Shown one piece after another: positions 26,054 to 35,887 of a stretch of 64,000 nt of DNA (position 1 is its first letter; the number at the start of each line of letters is the position of its first letter). The notes under the pieces were generated by a model. The model made no database searches, was not told where the DNA came from, and was given only the letters and a program-made list of their open reading frames with translations. A program made the translations under genes and the position numbers. This DNA is from Paramecium sonneborni (Eukaryota > Ciliophora > Oligohymenophorea > Peniculida > Parameciidae). Where the stretch lies: positions 451,804 through 515,803 of the forward strand of contig CAJJDN010000037.1 of assembly GCA_905182985.1 (NCBI GenBank), written 5' to 3'.

Positions 26054-26335
26054 ATGAGTGATGTGATAGGGCCTCATTTAACTAATTTTGTACCTCTATC
26101 TCTTTTGAATAGACCTTTAGTCGAAGATGAAATGGAATAATCTTAAAATTATACCACAAAATATCAATCATAATAAATTATCAATCGCATAAAAAAAACT
26201 ATTAGATTTAATGAAGATATTGCAGTGCTGTATTTTTCTTAATCAGATCCTGTTAAATCAATCTCAAAGTCTTTGAAACAGCTGAAAATTAATTCTTCTA
26301 TGAAATGGGTTAACCCTTCAATTATTGAATGTTGA
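26054..26335 (+). CDS. Small unknown protein, paralogue of its downstream neighbour
   Basis: The intronless product has 93 residues, MSDVIGPHLTNFVPLSLLNR to MKWVNPSIIEC. Its C-terminal half (KKTIRFNEDIAVLYFSQSDP, then ISKSLKQLKI, then KWVNPSIIE) aligns with that of the next gene (KKVKFNLNIVHCQFNQKEPA, IRRLVQKLIN, EWVNPQIQ). The pattern basic-strand, acidic/Asn, helix, WVNP is conserved; the N-termini differ. I recognise no family. Only 43 nt separate the two genes, so this is a tandem duplication. Confidence 0.6.
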
Positions 26336-26378
26336 TATGAATAGTTATTTTAGTTCTTTTTTTATAAGAAATTATAAT

Positions 26379-26726
26379 ATGATCTAATTTAATTCAAACC
26401 CTCTCATTGGACCAAAACCTATTTTTATGTAACCTCTAGATTCATATTAAAATCACGATATTGATGACACTTAATGCACAGATGACTTTACAAATAAATT
26501 TTTATCATAAACAAATAACTCACTATAAGAAACTCTTCACAATTAGATAGACTAAGGTAAGAAAAAAAAAGACACTAAGAAAAAGGTTAAGTTCAATTTA
26601 AATATTGTTCACTGTTAATTTAATCAAAAAGAACCTGCTATTGCAATTAGAAGACTAGTTTAAAAGTTGATTAATTAGAAACCTCATCTTGAATGGGTAA
26701 ATCCATAGATCTAAAAAAACTCATGA
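26379..26726 (+). CDS. Small unknown protein, second member of the WVNP pair
   Basis: The intronless product has 115 residues, MIQFNSNPLIGPKPIFMQPL to WVNPQIQKNS. It has a basic KKKKDTKKKVKF stretch followed by the module shared with the 26054 gene. No intron can fuse the two genes: the upstream one ends in TGA and every GT...AG pair between them leaves the wrong frame, so I treat them as separate. Confidence 0.6.
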
Positions 26727-27223
26727 TTCTAATTTTCATATTTATACTTTTTTTTTACAATTATTATTCAATAAAGAACGATGTTGTGCTATAGGCATGA
26801 ATAATTTGATAACTCTCCGATTATTTTATGTCGTTTTTTATTAACTTTTCTTAAAAAGGAGTTTAAAATTAGATTTCCAATTCTTTTTTAAGACCCAATA
26901 TAAAAAATTAAATCATTCGGAAAATAAAATATTTTTATAAATCTTAGTCAATAAGATTATTGAAATTTAATTAAAGTAATATTTAATGAAATTTATGATA
27001 CAAGCTTTGAATAATAAATTATATTAACTACAACAAAATAATTTATATTTGTTTAAGAAGGATCCTCTAATGTTTTAAAAAAATTAATTCTAATAATTAT
27101 AAATTTCTTAATTATTATTTTTTTTAATTATGAAACCTTTTAAAACTTATTTTAATTAAGAATGATAATGAATCATTATTTTTTAATTAATTTATTTTAA
27201 ATTTAACAGATTGATTTATATAT
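26727..27223. other. Convergent intergenic region
   Basis: These 497 nt lie between convergent genes and are highly A+T-rich. I see no frame, RNA gene or repeat. Confidence 0.45.
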
Positions 27224-27979
27224 TCAACATTAGCATTACTAAGTTTCTTATTCCTTTTCTGTGCTTTTGGCTGACCATAAATTAACATTTTTTTATTCAT
27301 CTTCTTGTTTTCTATCAGAAGTTGTTAAGCTTTCTTCTGTTCTTTATGATGATGTAGATGATTACTTGATATTTTAAATAAAATACTCTTTATTATTTTC
27401 TTTTATTTTTTTTATCTTATACTAATTAATCCCTTTTTGCCATCAATTTGATAGCAATTTTTTTGAAGGCTTCTTCCACTCCATCAGCAGTTTTGGCACT
27501 AGTTTCAAAAAAAACCATGTTTCTTTTTTAAGCATATTCTTGCACTCTTTCACTTTATACTTATTTTGCATTAAGATCTGATTTATTTCCCAATAATAAT
27601 AATTCTGCATTTTTTTCAGCATAACTTTCAATTTCATTCAACCAAAATTTTTCAATATCATCAAATGATTATTAACATGTTGTATCATAAACAATAACTA
27701 TTCTAAAATTGATTTATAAAGTAGATACGCATCAGCTCCTTTATAATATGCATTAGTAATTGTTCTAAATCTTTCTTATCCAGCAGTATCCCAAATTTGT
27801 AATTTTAAACCTTTATTATCTACTTTTAAAGATTTGAATCTAAAATCAACTCCAATTGTGGTTATATAGTTTTCACTAAATGTATCATCCGCAAATCTTA
27901 ATAAAAGAGCCGACTTTCCAACTCCACTATTGCCAATTATAACTAATTTAAACAAATAATCGTATTCTCTGTTACTCAT
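27224..27979 (-). CDS. Rab family small GTPase
   Basis: The 235-residue product has all GTPase motifs: G1 [14 protein letters not shown], switch [13 protein letters not shown]3 [18 protein letters not shown]4 GNKSDL, G5 [26 protein letters not shown] and the effector region resemble the Rab1/Rab8 group. The C-terminus is CQC, a geranylgeranylation signal of CXC type. It is reached only if the 22-nt intron 27365-27386 (GTA...AAG) is removed; the other intron is 27703-27728 (26 nt, TAG). The protein should cycle on a transport membrane; which one cannot be told from sequence. Confidence 0.93.
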
Positions 27980-28146
27980 TTGAACTTATTTTAATATAAT
28001 AAAATATCAGAATATTATTGATTTGAATTTGATAAATTAGTATAATAATAATTCAAAAAAAATAAAAATTAAGATAGTTGTGAGATGATAAATAAATGGA
28101 ATTTATTTAAATGAAAAGATTTAAGATTAATAATTAGTGATATAAA

Positions 28147-29428
28147 TCAATCCTATTAATGCAAATCTTCTCTTTTAATTTTTTATTCTTCAATTAACTA
28201 ATCAATTTCATTTTTTTCAAACCATTTAATTCTTTTTCCTTCATTCCATTCTCCAACTTTAACTTCTTTATTTTATAAATAATAGATTCCAATTCCATGT
28301 TATCTTCCTAAAATAATAATATTTATAATATAACCTTATATCCAGGTTCCTATATACTTTCTTCCATCAGCCCATTCAAAAACACCTTTACCATGTTTTT
28401 TATCTTCTTCATATTCCTAGAATATATAGGAATGATTACACCAGTATATTTACGACCATCTTGCCATATAATTTATCCTTTGCCATGCATTTTATTTTTT
28501 TTCCATTATCCTTTATAAACTCTTTTATCTGGCCAAATATAAGTTCCTTCTCCATGTATATCATTTTATAAGAATTCACCTTAAAAATAGAATAATACGT
28601 ATATACCATCATATCTTGAACCATCAGCAAAGTTTAATATACCTTTACCATGTTTTTTACCTTCAAAATATTAACCTTCATATTTAGCTCCATCTGGCCA
28701 ATTTTCTACACCTCTACCATGTTATTTATCATTTTCCCACTAGGAAATAGAATATAATATTTACTTCTCCTTCATATTTTGCTCCATTTACATGAATATA
28801 TGTTCCTTTACCATTTGCTTTATCATTTTTCCATTCTCCATCATATACATCACCATCTGCATGAGTTAATTTACCCTAAATATAATTATTTACTTTTTAC
28901 TCTTCCTGAAGATTTATCTTCTACCCATTCTCCTTCATAAATTGAACCATCTGGCCATTTTTATTTACCCTATCCATCTCTCATTCCATTTTTCCACTCT
29001 CCTTCATATACAGCACCTGATTCTAATTATATAGGAGGTAATTTCTTTCTATCAACACAATTCATTGTACTTTTAATTAAATCATTCCCTTCTTAATTAC
29101 TTGCTACATTCATACTAACTGAATGGTTTGCAGATATATTTAATTATTTATCTATTTCTTATGATTTTTTTGAATTCTCATCAGGGTTCTTATTAGGAAC
29201 TTCTTTTGCAGATTCTTTTTTTGTTTCTTTTTTTTAATCTTTCTTTTATTTTTATTATTCTTAATCAATCGTAAATCTTTCATGATCTTTTACTTAAACT
29301 TTTTATTCCTCTTTTTTTTGATCATTTTCTTAATTATCAGTCTTAGGCTTTACTTTTTCTTTTGTCAATCTAATTTCTGTATTGTCATTCTCTTTATTTG
29401 CACAACAAGATTAGCAATTTGCTCCCAT
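28147..29428 (-). CDS. MORN-repeat protein with acylation-type N-terminus
   Basis: The 384-residue product starts MGANCQSCC, which fits N-myristoylation at Gly2 and palmitoylation of nearby Cys, so it is likely membrane-attached. A Lys/Gln-rich linker is followed from about residue 135 by roughly ten MORN repeats ([47 protein letters not shown], and so on). Five introns lie inside the repeats: 28876-28900, 28740-28764, 28580-28606 (27 nt, AAG), 28417-28439 and 28308-28334 (27 nt, TAG). Their removal restores repeat spacing. The two 27-nt introns are multiples of three without TGA, so retention would not stop translation. Confidence 0.88.
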
Positions 29429-29625
29429 TATGTAATTTTCTTATATAAATTAATATTTATATTTAACAATGTTTTTAATTAACAGTAAAAAAATGGTAGT
29501 CTAACATCATACTAAAACTCTCATAATTTATTCTAATTAAGATTTTTAAATTGTTTAAAATTTAGATAAAGTATATTCATATTTAAAATAAGTATTGATA
29601 TTAAAAACTAAATAAATTAAATATA

Positions 29626-31208
29626 TCATAAAAGCTATATGGAATGTCCTCCTAATAATCCTCTTTATTAGATTTGATCACAAACTTAAGTTAATTATTT
29701 AAGACATATTTCCAAAGCTGATTCATCCTCATATCCTAATTCAACTAAAATAAAATAATTAAAAAAAATACTTAATAAACTTCTATTGATGTAATCACAT
29801 ACTCTTTCTCTTTATTGTTAACTTATGAGGCCTCTTAAAAAGCTAGTTCCAATATCATCATAACAAATCAATCCCAATATATTTTCAACCTTCATTTTAA
29901 TAGGATTAAATTTCTCATCAACACATTCTACTTAATAATGCAAATGTTAACTCAAATGCATTTAACCCAATACAATTGCCTCTTAAACTTTATCTTTTTT
30001 CACTAAGTTTATGAATTATATAAATACTTAATTCAATAAAGTATTAGGAATACAAAGTCTATTAGACTCCTTCTTTTTATAAAAATCTTGGTATCATATC
30101 TAATAGAATATCAAATACTTCTCCTATTTTACCTTCTCTTATGAATTTTTGAATTTCTTAATTTTAATATAAAACTTACTTATTCTTTCTTAATTGACTA
30201 ATTAATCTTTTAAGAATGCTTATTCAGCTATTTAATTGAGTTCATTATTGTTTTCTTACTCATCCAAATAAAATCCACTTACTTTCCTCTCGATAGATGA
30301 AATTTATTAGAAATTAGGACTTTACAATCCACTTAATTTTCTTTATAGTGCAGACATTGGGGTCATTTATAGACTCTATTTTAATTTAAAATCACCATCA
30401 CATTACTATTCTTCTTCATATATCATTTCATCTTGTTTTTTTTCTAATCTCATATTCTCATTTTCTTAAAGAGAACTCTCTCTTTCAAATTATTTCAAAG
30501 AATTTAAATATCCCTAACTCCATAAATACTCTTAAATAATTAAATGAAGACTGTAAGGAGAAACATCTTATTTATCGATTTCTTATATTATATCATTCTT
30601 TTCCTTTTACAATACTTTCTAAAAATCATAAATCATAGGACTAGCTCCTAAATTAAATTTTAAAATCACTGCATCTCCACAAACCACTGTTGGATACAAT
30701 GGTTCTTTAAAATCAATCTTTACTGTATTTAAACTTCGATCTCCATTACATGTAAAGAATATTTCCTATTTATGAATTCCACATCCTACAACATCATCTT
30801 ACTTATATGGATTTAATTTTAAATCTATCTCTTGTTTTTTTAGTATAACTTTTCCATCAGAATAGTATCCTATACTTCCACCTATGATACCTAAAGGCTT
30901 GCTTATTTAATAATTATCATATGCCAATCCAATTGATATTGTACTATATTTATTATTAATCAATATTACTTCTTCGCATTTTCCTTTTTCAGGATTTTTA
31001 CTTCAAAGTAATAAAATGGTGATGTGATAGCCTAGTCTGTTTAAAAACAAACAAGTTCATGAGCTTCCTAGTTTGGAGAGAATCTCACTGTCAATCCATC
31101 ATTATCATATAAGGTATTCTATTACTTTCTTCTATTTAATTTAGCATTTTTTAGAATGCTATTATCTTATATTTTCACTACTGTATTTATGTAGGGTTCT
31201 ACTTACAT
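29626..31208 (-). CDS. RanBPM-like SPRY/LisH/CTLH/CRA protein, with one frameshift
   Basis: Members of this family (RanBPM/Gid1) are scaffold subunits of the GID/CTLH ubiquitin ligase. The product (about 502 residues) shows SPRY (ITSPFYYFEVK, then SIGLAYDNY, GGSIGYYSDGKV, DDVVGCGI), LisH (SLHLIIQEYLWSQGYLNSLK), CTLH (KIQKFIREGKIGEVFDILLD) and a C-terminal CRA-like segment. Introns: 30157-30179 (23 nt, AAG), 30003-30027 (25 nt) and 29745-29771 (27 nt). The SPRY frame breaks at a T5 run (30995-30999, plus strand): one base appears to be missing after YYFEVK, with the conserved sequence resuming one frame over. A sequencing error in a homopolymer is most likely. Confidence 0.8.
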
Positions 31209-32621
31209 TATATTTAATTTAAATTAATCAAATATTATAGTCTTCTAAAGATTATCTAGTTGTTTATTAATATAATTTATAGATATTCTTATCATTAATA
31301 AAATACAATATCAAAAGTGTTAAAGAATTACTTCTCAAATACTCTTACACAATTTTAATCAGAAATAGAATTAGCTTCATTAATAAGAAAAGCCGTAGCT
31401 CTTAATCCAAACTTTTAATTATAGCTATTTCTATTATGTCAACAATGATAAAATCATGTTATCAATTTTAGAACAGAATAAGTTGAATATTAAGAAATTT
31501 TTCATCAAATTCTCTTTTTGTGAATTCAACAACTTTAAATTATTTTTTAATACTCTTTTCATACAATATCATTAACTAATTATTAAAAGAGAAAACAAGA
31601 TAGCATATTCTTCCTTATTAGAATATACATATATATTATTCTTAGAATCATTTATAAATAAATTTGTTTCCACTAAATTTTCAGCCAACAAAATTCCTTT
31701 AATATTGAAATTTTCTATTAATTATATAGATCCACATATCCTCCAAAATAGATAAAAGTAACTAAAATATTTATTTTAATACAATTATCTAAATAAATTA
31801 TGAATTTCCATAAATAACCTAAAAAATATGAAATAAAAAATTTTTTTTTATATAATTAACTTTCTAAATATAAATTATTTCATCCTACTACCTATCTAAA
31901 AAATTTTTTAATTTTTCTGTAATTTCCTTTCAAACAAATTTCTCCATTAATGGATTGAAAAGGGTTCCTTTAAGCTTAAGTTACCATTAAATTTAATATT
32001 ATTAATTAAAATCATTCACTTCTTATTTTGACTTAAAAAAAACCATCATGATTTAAGGATTAACATATTAATGTATATGACATAGAATCCACAACCATAT
32101 CATTATTACTTTTTTCAAAATATAAAAAGGTCAAATCTTAAAGTACTTAGAAATGTTAAATAGAGAAGGTTTATTGAAATATTGAAGATTATTAGTCAAA
32201 TTTATGAATATTTTATGATTAAGAATTAATGATTTTTATTTAAAATTAGTTATAATAATTATTTTGAAAGTTTCATGCAGTTAATACAAATAAAAAAGTC
32301 TTAAGATTACATTATATGGGCTTATAAAAATTTTAGAATTCAGATAATATTTTCAGTTAAAAAAAAAAGTGTTAGTCATATTAGGAGTATTAAAGGGAAA
32401 GGAAAATAATATAAATAGAATGAGTAGGAAGATTTAAATAATTTATAAAATATTTATAAGAATATCATTTAGTTTAAAAAAAGTATATATTTATAATGAG
32501 TAATTATGAAATGAAATGGTAGAAAAAAGTGACTTATTAAATAAAATAATTTTATATAAAATCTAAATTAATCTAATCCATAGTTAAATTTTTTTTTTAA
32601 AGAATAAACCTTTTTTGATTA
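31209..32621. other. Gene-poor region with coding-like scraps on the minus strand
   Basis: On the minus strand, LRATAFLINEANSISDQNC (near 31400) and LLAENLVETNLFINDSKN (near 31690) look coding, but TGA codons and frame changes separate them and no start fits. They may be a decayed gene or an unresolved 5' part of the RanBPM-like gene. From 31760 on I see only A+T-rich sequence. The part from 31601 recurs at 32830. Confidence 0.3.
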
Positions 32622-33908
32622 ATGGGAGATTACATAAAAGCCTTAATTGAAACTTAAGTAATTGGAGCATTCAGAGTGGNNNNNNNNNNNNNNNNNNNNN
32701 NNNNNNNNNNNNNNNNNNNNNNNNNNNNNNNNNNNNNNNNNNNNNNNNNNNNNNNNNNNNNNNNNNNNNNNNNNNNNNNNNNNNNNNNNNNNNNNNNNNN
32801 NNNNNNNNNNNNNNNNNNNNNNNNNNNNNTAGCATATTCTTCCTTATTAGAATATACATATATATTATTCTTAGAATCATTTATAAATAAATTTGTTTCC
32901 ACTAAATTTTCAGCCAACAAAATTCCTTTAATATTGAAATTTTCTATTAATTATATAGATCCACATATCCTCCAAAATAGATAAAAGTAACTAAAATATT
33001 TATTTTAATACAATTATCTAAATAAATTATGAATTTCCATAAATAACCTAAAAAATATGAAATAAAAAATTTTTTTTTATATAATTAACTTTCTAAATAT
33101 AAATTATTTCATCCTACTACCTATCTAAAAAATTTTTTAATTTTTCTGTAATTTCCTTTCAAACAAATTTCTCCATTAATGGATTGAAAAGGGTTCCTTT
33201 AAGCTTAAGTTACCATTAAATTTAATATTATTAATTAAAATCATTCACTTCTTATTTTGACTTAAAAAAAACCATCATGATTTAAGGATTAACATATTAA
33301 TGTATATGACATAGAATCCACAACCATATCATTATTACTTTTTTCAAAATATAAAAAGGTCAAATCTTAAAGTACTTAGAAATGTTAAATAGAGAAGGTT
33401 TATTGAAATATTGAAGATTATTAGTCAAATTTATGAATATTTTATGATTAAGAATTAATGATTTTTATTTAAAATTAGTTATAATAATTATTTTGAAAGT
33501 TTCATGCAGTTAATACAAATAAAAAAGTCTTAAGATTACATTATATGGGCTTATAAAAATTTTAGAATTCAGATAATATTTTCAGTTAAAAAAAAAAGTG
33601 TTAGTCATATTAGGAGTATTAAAGGGAAAGGAAAATAATATAAATAGAATGAGTAGGAAGATTTAAATAATTTATAAAATATTTATAAGAATATCATTTA
33701 GTTTAAAAAAAGTATATATTTATAATGAGTAATTATGAAATGAAATGGTAGAAAAAAGTGACTTATTAAATAAAATAATTTTATATAAAATCTAAATTAA
33801 TCTAATCCATAGTTAAATTTTTTTTTTAAAGAATAAACCTTTTTTGATTAATGGGAGATTACATAAAAGCCTTAATTGAAACTTAAGTAATTGGAGCATT
33901 CAGAGTGG
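31601..33908. repeat. Unmerged contig overlap: 31601-32679 repeated as 32830-33908 around 150 N
   Basis: The 1079 bases ending at the N run recur directly after it, with no difference seen. As at the other three joins, the copies end and start exactly at the N border. The 150 N (32680-32829) therefore probably represent no missing sequence. Confidence 0.9.
32622..32679 (+). CDS. Left-copy 5' fragment of the mitochondrial carrier gene (assembly duplicate)
   Basis: This reads MGDYIKALIETQVIGAFRV and then stops at the N run. It is identical to the start of the complete gene at 33851. Confidence 0.85.
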
Positions 33909-34735
33909 CATTAACAATGCCTTTAGAACATGTACTTGATAGAATAAAGACCTATAAGTAATCTAAGCAAGGAATAACTTATATATAAGTATAATAATGA
34001 TTAAAGAGTATAGAGTTATTTGGATATAAAAGGAGCAAGAGGATTGATTGGATTATATGATGGGTTTTATCCAAGCTTTTTGAGAAATATGGTGAAATAA
34101 TATTATAGATGGCCTATGATGATTTTCATTCCTTCAATGTTGAATGATCATATCCATAATTAATCAATAAATAAAATAATTACAGGGGCTTCGATTGGAT
34201 TATTTGAGAGTTGCATTATAACCCCATTTGAGAGATTGAAAACATTAAAGATGACTTCGATGGCTACAGGATTTGGATATCTTAAATATATAACTTTAGA
34301 ATCTATATATGTAGGATTTAGAATTTAAACAACAAGATAAGTTGTTTCATGGACAAACTATTTATATTGGGATCATAAAGTTCGTTATGCATTAAAAGCA
34401 GAACCTGGATAACCACTTTCATTAGTTAATTCATTAATTGCATCATCTTTGAGTAGTATTCTTAACATTATAGCAGGTAATAATAATCTTATATATTAGT
34501 TCATCCATTTGATACCATTAAAACTTTAGTCTAAATGGAAGGAAACTAAAATTATAGAAAAATCTCTTTGTATTAATCTTTTAAGATTGTTTATCAAAAT
34601 TATGGTCTTAGAGGTTTATATGCAGGATGGTAAGCTAGAATTATAGCTTATTTTTGTCAAGCTCTTCTTACAACTCCAACTATAGATTATTTAGAAAGAA
34701 ATTATGGGATTTCTAAAACTAAAAAATAATTATGA
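33851..34735 (+). CDS. Mitochondrial carrier family (SLC25-like) protein
   Basis: The 278-residue product has the length and threefold layout of mitochondrial carriers. The P-x-[DE]-x-x-[KR] signatures are PFERLKT (second repeat) and PFDTIKTL (third); the first, PLEHVLDRIK, is degenerate. The third repeat ends GLRGLYAGWQARIIAY, the usual G-x-x-G-x-Y-x-G-x-x-x-R element. Introns are 33989-34013 (25 nt) and 34477-34499 (23 nt); the second interrupts the third signature just before VHPFDTIK. It should sit in the inner mitochondrial membrane; the substrate is unknown. Confidence 0.85.
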
Positions 34736-34850
34736 TGAGATTATTCTCATATCAATTTGTATATGTTGGTTGCATAATTTCATTTTATTTTCATATTATC
34801 AACCTCTATAAATAATACTCTATATTTAAGTAATTTATTCTATTAATTAA

Positions 34851-35826
34851 TCATTTTCCCCAAAAATTTGATTCATTAGACTTTGGCATTTTTGAATATT
34901 CAAATTTATTCAATTTCTCATCTTCCTTTTAAGCTACCCATAATGTTTTTTTTTAAACAACATCATTTAATCTTTTAGGTTCTCCAGGATACTCTCGAAT
35001 AGCATTATTTTACCAAAAATCAAATGGATCATCCTTTGCATTTACATCTACAAATTTTTATTCATCAAACAATTTATTTTCTCTAGGCTTTCTTAATTAT
35101 TCTTAAACTACTTTTATTCTATATTCATCCTCTACTTTATTTTATAATCTAAATTTATTTAACATTAATATACTATCTTAAAGTCTAACCTTAAATCTAA
35201 ACTTATTATTCTAATCTTTTAATTTATTCATCTTTCTATTTTAATTATTGATCTTAATCTTTTACTTTTATTACTAACATTCTAAGTTAAGCATTTCTTT
35301 ATCTAACTAAATCTCTCAATTTATCATTTTCATCTTCAGTCTTTCTTTTAGTAGTAGCTAAATTTAACAAAGCATTATCTATTGCAAATCTTATATCATC
35401 TTCTTTGTCACTTTCCTCTTTTAACATTTCAATAACATTTTACACAGTATTGATATCCTTTTATGCTAATTCAATTTACTCATTTTCAAATTTATTTTCT
35501 TCTTATAATCCTTCAGCTAGTAATTATGCCTCTTATATTTCTCCATAAAGGTCATTTAAAAACTTGATTTCATTTGGATTTAAATCCCATGATTTAGCTG
35601 ATACTGTATAGTTTTTAGATTAATTAAGTTTTTCTTCAGAATTTTCTTATTAACCTTTTTCATTATTTTTTGATTTGTTAAGTTCTTCTTTTAAAGATTA
35701 ATTCAAAATGGATTAATCATTTATTGAAGATTAAGATTTTGATTAATTTATTTAAGCTTAAGAACCATTTTTTGAAACGTTAGCTTAGGAGTTATTAATT
35801 TATTCTTTGCTTTTATTTTTATGCAT
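34851..35826 (-). CDS. Coiled-coil protein, unknown family
   Basis: The 316-residue product starts MHKNKSKEQINNSQANVSKN and has a low-complexity Asn/Gln/Ser N-terminus. A long helical coiled-coil stretch follows (about residues 85-230: EEESDKEDDIRFAIDNALLN, then KLRDLVRQRNAQLRMLVIKV). It ends KMPKSNESNFWGK. One 25-nt intron (35149-35173, TAG) is needed because of a downstream TGA. The C-terminal 80 residues (DDPFDFWQNNAIREYPGEPK) look folded and may define a family I do not recognise. It starts 61 nt from the divergent pseudokinase gene. Confidence 0.7.
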
Positions 35827-35887
35827 AAATAATTAATTTTTGTTATATTATATAAATCCTTTTATATATTTAAATGGCATAATAAAT

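Larger units (their letters stand above)
24069..26241. repeat. Unmerged contig overlap: 24069-25154 repeated as 25156-26241 around a single N
   Basis: The 1086 bases left of the N at 25155 recur right of it, with no difference seen in the rows I compared. The left copy ends exactly at the N and the right copy starts exactly after it. This is the signature of two overlapping contigs joined by a gap rather than merged. The true locus probably has one copy. Confidence 0.9.

Noticed and set aside
24069..26241. Segmental duplication with transposition
   Set aside because: Copies abut the N, show no target-site features and no divergence, and the same pattern occurs at all four gaps; contig overlap is simpler.
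26054..26726. One spliced gene covering both small WVNP ORFs
   Set aside because: No GT...AG pair between them gives a compatible phase; each ORF has its own start and TGA.
32654..32984. ORFs spanning the N run at 32680-32829
   Set aside because: They are artefacts of translating N; the flanks are two copies of the same contig end.
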